Notes under the pieces: model-generated
The model's database searches: none
Told to the model about the DNA's origin: nothing
What the model saw: the letters and a program-made list of their open reading frames with translations, nothing else
DNA from: Ramlibacter agri
GTDB taxonomy: Bacteria; Pseudomonadota; Gammaproteobacteria; Burkholderiales; Burkholderiaceae_C
Length of the DNA: 64,000 nt
Assembly (NCBI RefSeq): GCF_012927085.1
Contig: NZ_JABBFX010000001.1
Coordinates: 2,170,001 to 2,234,000, forward strand
Direction: 5' to 3'
Program-made: the position numbers and the translations under genes
Shown: positions 16,463 to 23,585 of the stretch, piece after piece
Position numbering within the stretch: position 1 is the stretch's first letter
Layout of the letters: every line of letters begins with the position of its first letter

Positions 16463-17899
16463 CTACGGGGCCGTGCCCGGATCGCCGTCGCCGGCGTCGT
16501 CGTCTTCATCGTCCATGCGGTTTTCCAGCGCGCGCAGCGCGGACCACACATCGAGTACGCCTGCGCCGCAGCCGGTGGTGTCGGCGCGCAGGTGCGGGCG
16601 GCAGCTGTCCACGAGCAGGGCGCGCGCTTCGGTCCCGGTGAGCGGCCGCGCGCGGGCATTGGCGCGGGCGGCGAGCAGGGCGCAGGCCGCGGTGGCAAAG
16701 GGCGCCGCGAAGCTGGTGCCGTTGGCACGCTGCAGTCCGCCCGGCGCATCCGTGAGGCCGCAGGTCCAGATGCCTTCGCCGGGCGCGCACAAGGCCACGT
16801 GTTCGCCGCGGGTGGAGAAGCGGCTGGGTTCGCCGCGCAGGTTGACGGAGCCAACGGCGATGACGCCTTCGTGCGCCGCCGGGAAATAGCGTTCGGCCTG
16901 GCCCGAGTTGCCGCTGGCCGCCACCAGGATCACGCCGCGGGCGAGCGCATAGCGCACCACTTCCAGGTGCGGCGGCGCGCCGCCATCGGGCAGCTGGTGT
17001 TCGGCGGTGCCGAAGCTCATGTTGATGACCTTGGCGCCGAGGTCGATCAACCGCTTCATGCCGGCGTCGATGTTGGCGATGGAGCCGACGCCGACGCGCC
17101 GTTCGCCGGCGAGCGCCGCGGCCAGCACGCGCACCGGCAGCAGGCTGCACTGGCCGGCGCCGCCGGGCGGCAGGTCCAGGCCGTCGGCGCGCAGGATGCC
17201 GGCGCAGGCGGTGCCGTGGCCGACGTCGTCGCTCGGGTCCTCGTCGTGCTTGTGGCTGTCGCCGACCAGGGTGAGGCCGCCCATGGTGGACGGGTCGAGG
17301 TCCACGGTGTCGAAGCCGCGCCGCATCGCCGCTTGCGGCAGGCCGGGGTGCTGCAGCGCGACGCCGGTGTCGGCCAGCCCGATGATGACGGCCGGATCGC
17401 CCTGCGTGTAGCCCAGGGCCTGCGGCAGGCGGATCAGTTCGTGCGGGCGCCAGGCTTCCTGCGGGTCGAAGGTGGGACCGGACTGCGCCTGCGCGAGTGC
17501 GCGGTAGCTGGTGGAGTCGAGCGGCGCGTAGCTGAGGTGCTCGCACATCGCGCCTTCCACGGTCGGCACCTGCCGCAAGGCCGTGACCAGGTCGTGGATC
17601 CCGGCGTCGTCCTGCAGTTCGACGCGCAGCACGCGGGCAACGCCACTGAGCTGTTCGACATCGTCGAAGCGACGCGCGCCGGCAATGGCGGTCGTGCGCG
17701 GCTTGCGCGCGCTGTGCACGCGGGCGCAGCGGAAGGCGCCGCCCAGGTCGTTCAACAACCGGTCGACGATGCCGCCGTCGATGTGGTCGGCCGGCGCCAC
17801 GCCGTAGCGCGTGGTGGCCACCCAGGCCGGCAGGTGCTCGGGTACCTCGCCGAGGTGCAGCGTGAGCAGCAGGCGGCGCGGGACGCGTCTCGCGTTCAT
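16463..17899 (-). CDS. S8 (subtilisin-like) serine peptidase without signal peptide
   Basis: A 478-residue protein. An N-terminal domain of about 165 residues precedes a subtilisin catalytic domain with the full triad: Asp-177 in GLADTGV, His-228 in GHGTACAG and Ser-396 in NGTSFAAP, with oxyanion Asn-331 in AASGNSG. The N-terminal part may fold as a propeptide-like inhibitor, but it is not a signal peptide; MNARRVPRRLLLTLHLGEVP lacks a proper hydrophobic core. This is unusual, since most bacterial subtilases are exported. The C-terminus is acidic. The ATG overlaps the upstream stop as ATGA, so translation is coupled to the 273-residue protein. Within this cluster it is one of three protease domains, and its targets are probably cluster proteins or an intracellular partner (inference). 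Confidence 0.93.
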   Translation of the reverse strand: MNARRVPRRLLLTLHLGEVPEHLPAWVATTRYGVAPADHIDGGIVDRLLNDLGGAFRCARVHSARKPRTTAIAGARRFDDVEQLSGVARVLRVELQDDAGIHDLVTALRQVPTVEGAMCEHLSYAPLDSTSYRALAQAQSGPTFDPQEAWRPHELIRLPQALGYTQGDPAVIIGLADTGVALQHPGLPQAAMRRGFDTVDLDPSTMGGLTLVGDSHKHDEDPSDDVGHGTACAGILRADGLDLPPGGAGQCSLLPVRVLAAALAGERRVGVGSIANIDAGMKRLIDLGAKVINMSFGTAEHQLPDGGAPPHLEVVRYALARGVILVAASGNSGQAERYFPAAHEGVIAVGSVNLRGEPSRFSTRGEHVALCAPGEGIWTCGLTDAPGGLQRANGTSFAAPFATAACALLAARANARARPLTGTEARALLVDSCRPHLRADTTGCGAGVLDVWSALRALENRMDDEDDDAGDGDPGTAP

Positions 17900-18717
17900 G
17901 TTGCTGCCTCCTTCCACGCGCCGACGCTGCCGTCGGTGAGCTTGACCGCCGCGACCTGGCCATCGCCGAAATCGACTTCGGCGACCGTGCCCAGTTGATG
18001 CGCGAGCGGCTGCAGCACCAGGGTCTGGTCCTGCGCCTGGACCACCGGCACCGGCGTGCCGCCGGCCTGGATCAGCGGCAGCCTGCCGGGGCGCAGCAGC
18101 GGGGCTTCGATGTGCAGGCGGGTGGGTTGCGGCAGCGGCGCGCGCGTGGCGACGGGCGCGGTCTTCACCGGCGCCGGGTCCTGCTCCACTCGCGTCACGC
18201 GCGGCGCGCTGGCCGCCAGCATGGCCTGCTGCAGCCGGTTCACCGGCATGCGGGCCAGGCGCGCGACCACGTCGGCGCCGGCGGCCTGCCGCAGTTCGTT
18301 CAGCTGGCCGATCGAGCGCACGCCGATGCGCTCCAGGCTGCGCTGGTCTTCCGGGTTGATGCGGTCGCCCAGCGCTTCGCGCAGCGAGAACTTCGGGTCC
18401 TCGGCCTGGAAGTTGACGGCGTTCTCTTCGACCATCGAGCGCGTGATCGTCGTCAGCGCCAGCTTGATGCTGCTGGCGCCGGCGTCGCCCGGGCCGGCCG
18501 GGCGCAGGTAGATGTCGTCGTCCACCATCGACACGAAGGCGCGCAGGTCCAGCGACACGTCCTTGACCGCGAAGGTCATGGGAAGCCTGCCCACGCGCGC
18601 CTTCAGCGCCATGCTGGCCTGGGCCTTGTCCAGTTGCTCGGTCAGCGCCTGGATCAACAGGTCGAAGGGCACGCCGGTGTTCTGCACCAGCGGCGGCAGG
18701 GCTTGGGCGTCGCTCAT
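17896..18717 (-). CDS. Trypco2-like cluster protein with a helix-hairpin-helix-like segment
   Basis: A 273-residue protein. Residues about 14-95 have the layout of the trypsin-co-occurring (trypco2) domain: a starting helix FDLLIQALTEQLDKAQ, then strands MTFAVKDVSLDLRAFV, DDIYLRPAG and IKLALTTITR. About 115-165 reads DPEDQRSLERIGVRSIGQLN followed by RLARMPVNRLQQAML, which resembles a helix-hairpin-helix pair used in protein or DNA contacts. The C-terminal third is Pro/Gln-rich with a final beta-like segment. These assignments are by eye and moderately uncertain. The ATG overlaps the upstream gene as ATGA, and its own stop overlaps the subtilase start as ATGA. It is likely a partner of the proteases encoded on both sides. 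Confidence 0.82.
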   Translation of the reverse strand: MSDAQALPPLVQNTGVPFDLLIQALTEQLDKAQASMALKARVGRLPMTFAVKDVSLDLRAFVSMVDDDIYLRPAGPGDAGASSIKLALTTITRSMVEENAVNFQAEDPKFSLREALGDRINPEDQRSLERIGVRSIGQLNELRQAAGADVVARLARMPVNRLQQAMLAASAPRVTRVEQDPAPVKTAPVATRAPLPQPTRLHIEAPLLRPGRLPLIQAGGTPVPVVQAQDQTLVLQPLAHQLGTVAEVDFGDGQVAAVKLTDGSVGAWKEAAT

Positions 18718-18968
18718 GGTGCTTCCTCCACCGGCACGCAAGCCAGCGTGAGCTGCAGGCGGTTCGGTTCTATCGTCCACGTGGCGTCCGCCAGGTTGCG
18801 CGGAACGTCGGCCAGCAGCACGCAGCCGCCCGCGCGCAGCACCAGGGCGATGTCCAGCGGCAGGTCGAGGCTCAGGCCCGAAAGCCGCATGCCGGCGCCG
18901 GCGGCAACGGCCATCGGCGCAATGCTTTCCTGCAGTTCGCCGATCACTTCATGCAGTTCGCGCAGCAT
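18714..18968 (-). CDS. Small trypco2-like cluster protein (84 residues)
   Basis: An 84-residue protein with a starting helix LRELHEVIGELQESIAPM, then strand-like MRLSGLSLDLPLDIALVL, a turn with AGGCVLLADVP and a last strand NRLQLTLACVPV. This helix plus three or four strands is the outline of the trypsin-co-occurring domain 2 family, small proteins found beside trypsin-like proteases in bacterial conflict-type clusters. A trypsin-domain protein is indeed encoded two genes upstream. Homology is not proven by eye. The ATG overlaps the stop of paralogue A by one base (TGATG), and its own stop overlaps the next start as ATGA, so it is translated as part of a coupled chain of four genes. Confidence 0.8.
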   Translation of the reverse strand: MLRELHEVIGELQESIAPMAVAAGAGMRLSGLSLDLPLDIALVLRAGGCVLLADVPRNLADATWTIEPNRLQLTLACVPVEEAP

Positions 18969-20026
18969 CAGCGGGCTCCTTGGGGCGGCGTGGCCGGCGT
19001 GGCGGGTGCGGACGCCGCGGCGGGCGCGGCAGCCGGCGTGCTGCCCAAGACCGCATGCCGCTGGATCAACCCGCGCTTCACGGGATCCGCGAGCTTGTCC
19101 AGCGGCAGGGTCTCGGAAACGAAATTCAGCTTGACCTCGCCGAACAGGTCGGCCCGCAGCTCGGTGCTGCTCTGCGCATTGACGTTCACCGTCTGCACCA
19201 CGGTCTGCACGCCGGCATAGGCGTTGTTGCCGCGCGTGCCCCAGTTGCTGCCGCCCGTGCTGCCGCTGTCGCCGGGGTTCTGCGCGTACTGCACCGTGTT
19301 CGATTCCTTGGCGGCGGCGCGGAACATCACCTTGGCGCTGACCGAGCCGTCCTTCACCGCCACGCGGTTGATGCCCAGCGTGACCATGGTGGACAGCAGT
19401 TGCAGCCGATTGCCGCCCACCTTCAGGCGCACCTGCGGCAGCACCTGCTGCTCCAGCAGTTCGGTGGTGAGCTCCTGGCCTTCGAGCCCGTAGTCGGACA
19501 GCCAGGCCGGGCTGGCGCCCTCGGCGCGTGGCGTCACCTGCGGCCCGGCCGCCACTTCGTCGGTGCCGCGCGGCAATTGCAGCGAGACGTCGGCCGGGTA
19601 GTGCTGCGCCAGCCAGTCGCGTGCCTGGTCCGCGCTGACGTTCTCCTCTGTGAACTGTTCGACGGTCTTCGACACGGCGGACAGCAGGTCCGCATAGCTC
19701 TCCATCTGCCGGATCGATGCATCCACGATGGCATCGAAGGTCCCGTGCACGAGCTGGGCGACGAAGCCGGGAAAGTCGACCTCGTTGACCAGCGCGCCGG
19801 TGCGCGCGGCCAGTGTTTCCGTTGCGGGCGCCTTGGGCGCGGCCGCCGCCGGCGCAACTGCGGCGGGTGCAGGCGCAGCGGCCGGCGTGTTGCCCGTCAC
19901 GCCGCGTCCCGCGCCGGGCAGGCCGGGCAACATGCCCGGCAGGCCGGCGAGCGCCTGCGCCGGCGCGGCGTCGTCATCGGCAAAACCGATGTGCGCCGGC
20001 GGCGGGAGGGCGGGACGGGCGTCCAC
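18968..20026 (-). CDS. Unknown cluster protein, paralogue A
   Basis: A 352-residue member of the four-copy family and the shortest. It lacks the N-terminal helical block of the others; residues 1-75 are Ala/Pro/Gly-rich instead. It then has VDFPGFVAQLVHGTFDAIV near 83, the RLQLLSTMVTLGINRVAV block near 215 followed by SAKVMFRAAAKES, a Gly/Asn/Ser-rich stretch, and VKLNFVSETLPLDKLADP near 300, ending in an Ala/Pro tail. There is no signal peptide. It is separated from the other three copies by four different genes and directly follows the double protease (14 bp), so it may be the form that partners or is cut by that protease (inference). The start at 20026 has AGGTCC-like residues nearby and no better alternative. 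Confidence 0.83.
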   Translation of the reverse strand: MDARPALPPPAHIGFADDDAAPAQALAGLPGMLPGLPGAGRGVTGNTPAAAPAPAAVAPAAAAPKAPATETLAARTGALVNEVDFPGFVAQLVHGTFDAIVDASIRQMESYADLLSAVSKTVEQFTEENVSADQARDWLAQHYPADVSLQLPRGTDEVAAGPQVTPRAEGASPAWLSDYGLEGQELTTELLEQQVLPQVRLKVGGNRLQLLSTMVTLGINRVAVKDGSVSAKVMFRAAAKESNTVQYAQNPGDSGSTGGSNWGTRGNNAYAGVQTVVQTVNVNAQSSTELRADLFGEVKLNFVSETLPLDKLADPVKRGLIQRHAVLGSTPAAAPAAASAPATPATPPQGAR

Positions 20027-20040
20027 GGAAGGACCTCAAT

Positions 20041-22764
20041 TCACAGGAAGGTGAACTGCGTCCAGTCGCCCGACAGGTTGTAGCTGCCGTTGCCGAACAG
20101 GTGGACGATGCGGTAGGCGAGGCGGTCCGAGCCGACGACGGCGGTGAAGCGGTAGTCGAGGCGGATGCGCACGGCCGCGAACGTGGGGCTGTTGCGCGGA
20201 TAGACGATGTTGTCGTCCATGATCTGCGCCTTCACGTGCAGGCCCCAGCCGACGGCGTCGTTGGTGGCGATGTTGCTGATGCCGACGTTGCCCACCGACT
20301 TGCCGTTGTACTGCCAGCTGATCTCGAACCCGGCGCTGATCTCGTCGACATAGCCCACGTCGAACTTCGGCCAGTCGGTGAGGCGGATCACCGGCCCGTC
20401 CTGGTAGGGCGCCTGCGGGTTGGGGACCTGGTCGTTCGGATGCTTCATGCCGCGCATCTGGTCCAGTTCCCAGGAGATGTCGCCCTCGTTGTTCATCACG
20501 CGGGTCATCGTCGCGCCGACGATGCTGCTGACGATGGGGATCGCCGCCGGCACGGCCTGCTGCGCCATCGATTCGGGCACCTGCACCACGGGGCGCGGCG
20601 CGGGCTGCTGGCGGCCCAGCGGGTCGCGGCCGGCAGGGGCATCGGCCTGCGCGTACGCCGACACCAGCTTGGGCGCATCGCCTTGTTGTTGCGAATCGTC
20701 GTCGGCATCGGGCTCGAGGTCGGCCGCCATGCTCAGCGCGAAGGGCGCGGCCGTCACGCTGCGGCGGCCCGCGGGCACGCCGTTGGCGTGCAGGATCTGG
20801 TACTGCAGGTTGCCGCCCGAGTTGCCGACGCGTCCCTCGTACAGCTGCAGGAACTGGCTGAAGGGCAGCTTGATGCGGCCCGGCGTGCCCGGCCACGGGT
20901 CGTGCATGTACATGAAGGTGTCGGAGCCGTCGGCTGCGCCGCCGCTGGTCATGCCAACGAGCACGCGCGCGTGGCCCCCCGCACCCGGCGACCAGTTCAT
21001 GTCGATGTAGATCGGGCCGCTGTTGGCCACCATGCGGCACCAGGCTTCGATGGTGTACGAGGCCGGCGGTTCGGGCACCAGGTTCCAGGCATCGGCCAGC
21101 GGGCGGCGTTCGGAGGGGAACAGGCCGCGCTTGTAGGCGTTGAAGACCGGCACCTTGTCGGCGATGGACTGGTCGGTGATGGACACCTGGTCGCGCCAGC
21201 TGACGATCATCGCCGCCGCGGCGGCCCAGCACGACATCTGGCTGGTCTGCGCGTACATCGGTACGTCGGCCCAGTGCACCGAGAAGGCCGTGCCCAAGGT
21301 TTCGGCGGACTGCGCCGTGCTGTCCGGATCGAGCGGCACGGCCAGCCGGCCCGTGACCTGCGCGTCCTCCACTTCCATCGCGCTGGCCTGGCCCCACTCG
21401 GTGGCGCGGGCGCGGATCCACGCGATCTTGGCGTCGGTCATGCGGCAGCCCTTGTTGGTGACGTCGTCGGCGCCCGCCACGTGCACGCCCACCATGTGCG
21501 CGCGCGGCGGGTTGGTGTTCTCGATCCAGTAGACCGGCGAGCCGCTGTTGCCCGGCAGGGTCTGGATGTCGTAGGTGAAGGTCTCGTCCTCCACGGTGCG
21601 CACGAAGCCGCCGTGCAGGTGCTGCTTGCGCGTGTCGATGGTGCGGCTGACGAGCCGGCTGACCACGTCGCTCTGGCGCGAACGCACCGAGTAGCCGCAG
21701 ACCACCACGCCTTCGGGCCGCGACTGCCGCAGTTCTTCCAGCAGGTTGAACCAGCGGCCGTTGGGCGCGGCCGTGACGGTCTTGATGATGGCGAAGTCGA
21801 AGTCGCGGCTGGCCGGGTTGTAGCGGTCGTGCTTCTTCCAGTTGGCGCTGGCGACGGTGAAGCGGCCGAAGGGTTCGTGCGTGGTGTCGACACCCTGGCC
21901 GTTCTTGCCCGGCACGAAGATGAGGCTGTTCTTGCCGTCGACGACGTGGGCCGCCGTCAGCAGCAAGTTGCGGCCGATGAAGAAGGCCGTGCCTTGTTCG
22001 ACCTCCGGGCCGCGCGCCGGGTCGAACACCTGGCAGATGGCGGAGTGCGGGAAGCCGTGCGTGTCGGGCACGCCGGCAAACCACTGCGCGCTCTCGACGA
22101 AGAAGCGCAGCTGCTCCAGCAGGCCCTCGTTGTAGTCGTGCAGCAGCAGGTCCATGGAGCGCGCGGGCGCCTGCTGCGGCGGCTCCTCGGGGAAGGCGCC
22201 GAAGCCGTCGTCGTACGCCGCGGCGGCAGCCACGGGCGCGGCCGGCGCTGCATTGGTGGAAGGAGCGGGCGCGCCGGCAGGTGGCGCCACCGGGCTGGCG
22301 GTTGCGTTGTCGCCGCCCCATTCCAGGCTGGGATCGCGGCCGTTGGCATGGCCGTAGGACGAGCCCGCCTGCGGCGCGATGGAGCGGCGCAGCCCGCGCT
22401 CGGTGAGCTGGCGGATGCTGACGTACATCGAGCTGTCGCTGGGCGACTGCACGAAGTCCGGCGAGCCGCGCGTGGTTTCCTTGTACGTGGCCAGGCCGAA
22501 GTACAGGCGCGGCTGGCCGACGAAGTTGCCCAGCACGTCCGGCGGCACCAGGTAGACGGCTTCGCCGCGGCGGGCGCGGATGACGCCGTTGGCGCGGCTC
22601 GAATAGAAGTTGGCGTGGGCGCGGCGGCCCTTGTTCTCGGCCTTGAACAGGTTGGGGTCGGTCGCGACGGCCACCTCGAACAAGGGGCTTTCGGTGCGCA
22701 CGGTGAAGCCGAGCACGCTGAAACGGTCGTCGATGCTGTCGCGGTTGGCTTGGATGCGGGGCAT
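20041..22764 (-). CDS. Double protease: trypsin-like domain fused to a papain-like domain
   Basis: A 907-residue protein. An N-terminal domain (about 1-130) of unknown type, with IRARRGEAVYLVPPDVLGNF, is followed by an Ala/Pro linker. Then comes a trypsin-like S1 domain (about 240-450) with His-273 in LTAAHVV, Asp-323 in FDFAII and Ser-407 in GNSGSP. A papain-like domain (about 495-625) of the AvrRpt2/C39-like type has Gln-509 and Cys-512 in QMSCWAAAAAM, His-598 in GGHARVLVG and Asp-622 in MHDPWPG. The C-terminal region (about 690-907) includes a helical segment AIPIVSSIVGATMTRVM and an all-beta end. Both active sites look complete. There is no signal peptide. The ATG at 22764 has CAGGAG six bases upstream, and longer in-frame starts run into an Arg-rich shadow. 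Two unrelated protease folds in one polypeptide suggest a processing cascade (inference). Confidence 0.92.
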   Translation of the reverse strand: MPRIQANRDSIDDRFSVLGFTVRTESPLFEVAVATDPNLFKAENKGRRAHANFYSSRANGVIRARRGEAVYLVPPDVLGNFVGQPRLYFGLATYKETTRGSPDFVQSPSDSSMYVSIRQLTERGLRRSIAPQAGSSYGHANGRDPSLEWGGDNATASPVAPPAGAPAPSTNAAPAAPVAAAAAYDDGFGAFPEEPPQQAPARSMDLLLHDYNEGLLEQLRFFVESAQWFAGVPDTHGFPHSAICQVFDPARGPEVEQGTAFFIGRNLLLTAAHVVDGKNSLIFVPGKNGQGVDTTHEPFGRFTVASANWKKHDRYNPASRDFDFAIIKTVTAAPNGRWFNLLEELRQSRPEGVVVCGYSVRSRQSDVVSRLVSRTIDTRKQHLHGGFVRTVEDETFTYDIQTLPGNSGSPVYWIENTNPPRAHMVGVHVAGADDVTNKGCRMTDAKIAWIRARATEWGQASAMEVEDAQVTGRLAVPLDPDSTAQSAETLGTAFSVHWADVPMYAQTSQMSCWAAAAAMIVSWRDQVSITDQSIADKVPVFNAYKRGLFPSERRPLADAWNLVPEPPASYTIEAWCRMVANSGPIYIDMNWSPGAGGHARVLVGMTSGGAADGSDTFMYMHDPWPGTPGRIKLPFSQFLQLYEGRVGNSGGNLQYQILHANGVPAGRRSVTAAPFALSMAADLEPDADDDSQQQGDAPKLVSAYAQADAPAGRDPLGRQQPAPRPVVQVPESMAQQAVPAAIPIVSSIVGATMTRVMNNEGDISWELDQMRGMKHPNDQVPNPQAPYQDGPVIRLTDWPKFDVGYVDEISAGFEISWQYNGKSVGNVGISNIATNDAVGWGLHVKAQIMDDNIVYPRNSPTFAAVRIRLDYRFTAVVGSDRLAYRIVHLFGNGSYNLSGDWTQFTFL

Positions 22765-22802
22765 GGCGCTCTCCTGGTGTTCGCGCTGCGGGTGGGGGGG
22801 CG

Positions 22803-23105
22803 TCAGCGGCCGGGCCGCTGCGGCTTGCGCGCCCGCGCGGCGGGAGCGGCGGATGCGGAGTTGAGCGGGGCGTCGAGCTCGTCGACGCGCTCCCAGAAGC
22901 GGGTGGGCTCGTCGATGCCCAGCCGCACCAGATGGGGTTTCATGAAGGCAATCACGGCATCCAGCTCCGTAAAGAAACTCCGTTCGCCGCTGGCCACGTG
23001 CTCGATCGACCCGCGCCAGGCCCGCACCGCACCCGGCACCTCGCCGCCGCTTTCGCACCAGACGCGCACGATGAAGGCGGCGCTGCGGTCTTCGAACAAA
23101 GGCAT
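22803..23105 (-). CDS. Small unknown protein, first gene of the protease cluster
   Basis: A 100-residue protein. Residues 1-75 are compact (strands FIVRVWCES, a [16 protein letters not shown] hairpin and helix [12 protein letters not shown]), a layout common to small DUF families; the last 25 residues are basic and disordered ([11 protein letters not shown]). There is no signal peptide. It is the first gene on the minus strand after the divergent dodecin promoter region and lies 38 bp before the double protease, so its transcript probably starts the operon. I do not recognise the family with certainty. Confidence 0.78.
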   Translation of the reverse strand: MPLFEDRSAAFIVRVWCESGGEVPGAVRAWRGSIEHVASGERSFFTELDAVIAFMKPHLVRLGIDEPTRFWERVDELDAPLNSASAAPAARARKPQRPGR

Positions 23106-23160
23106 GGCCTCATTCCGGCGGCTGGGGTGTCCTGGGTGGAGCCAGTGTCCCGGCGGCCGG

Positions 23161-23204
23161 TCACCGCGCGGTCACGCGCACATCACGCGCGCATCACCGA
23201 GATG
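23161..23204. promoter_or_regulatory. Four TCAC repeats at exact 11-bp spacing (candidate SARP operator)
   Basis: TCAC begins at 23161, 23172, 23183 and 23194, each 11 bp from the last (heptamers TCACCGC, TCACGCG, TCACGCG, TCACCGA). SARP activators bind direct repeats with 11-bp spacing placed about 8 bp upstream of a -10 box. On the + strand, CATACT lies 9 bp after the last repeat (23210-23215), ahead of dodecin. On the - strand, GACACT lies 11 bp beyond the first repeat (23149-23144), ahead of the protease cluster. A SARP/BTAD gene lies at the far end of that cluster. This is a candidate operator; binding is inferred, not shown. Confidence 0.55.
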
Positions 23205-23239
23205 CGGCGCATACTGGCGGCCTCGACAGGAGGCCGTCC

Positions 23240-23446
23240 ATGTCCAATCACGTCTACAAGACGCTCGAGCTCACCGGTTCATCCAGCAGCGGCATCGAGG
23301 ACGCCGTGTCCACTGCCATCGCGAAGGCGGCGGAGACAGTGCGCAACATGCAGTGGTTCGAAGTCTGCGAGACCCGCGGCCACATCAAGGACGGCAAGGT
23401 GGCCTATTGGCAGGTCACCGTGAAGGTGGGTTTCACGCTGGAGTGA
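23240..23446 (+). CDS. Dodecin family flavin-binding protein
   Basis: A 68-residue protein of exactly the usual dodecin length. It begins [20 protein letters not shown], followed by the helix AISKAAET-like segment, then [13 protein letters not shown] with the Trp that stacks on flavin and the Gln-containing strand [11 protein letters not shown]. Dodecins form hollow 12-mers that store or buffer FMN, riboflavin or lumichrome in the cytoplasm. The start has an ACAGGAGG site. It is divergent from the protease cluster, with the SARP-like repeat array between them, and a GCAAAA inverted-repeat element follows 22 bp after its stop. Whether it belongs to the cluster's regulon is unknown. Confidence 0.95.
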   Translation: MSNHVYKTLELTGSSSSGIEDAVSTAIAKAAETVRNMQWFEVCETRGHIKDGKVAYWQVTVKVGFTLE

Positions 23447-23467
23447 AGGGAACAGCCGGACTTCCGG

Positions 23468-23572
23468 ACTTCCGGACGCAAAAGTCGCAAAAGAGCGCAA
23501 AGGACGCAAAAAAATCCTTTGATGTTCTTTTGCGTCCTTTGCGGAACCTTTGCGTCTTTTGCGTCCGGAAGT
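23468..23572. repeat. GCAAAA-type intergenic inverted repeat, copy 1
   Basis: A perfect 17-bp inverted pair (ACTTCCGGACGCAAAAG at 23468-23484 and its complement at 23556-23572) encloses further matching GCAAAGGACGCAAAA words, so the arms pair imperfectly for about 45 bp. It lies between the convergent ends of dodecin and the LLM oxidoreductase gene. A second copy with identical 17-bp arms is at 37885-37990. This is a dispersed palindromic element of the REP/mini-element kind that probably also works as a two-way terminator. It is far lower in G+C than its surroundings. Confidence 0.88.
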
Positions 23573-23585
23573 CCTTTCCCCGGCT

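Noticed and set aside
8580..23105. The cluster as a prophage or contractile injection system
   Set aside because: No tail, sheath, baseplate, terminase or integrase-like protein was recognised, and base composition matches the surroundings.
23468..23572. CRISPR-like array in the GCAAAA words
   Set aside because: The words form one inverted repeat without regular spacers, and there are no cas genes.
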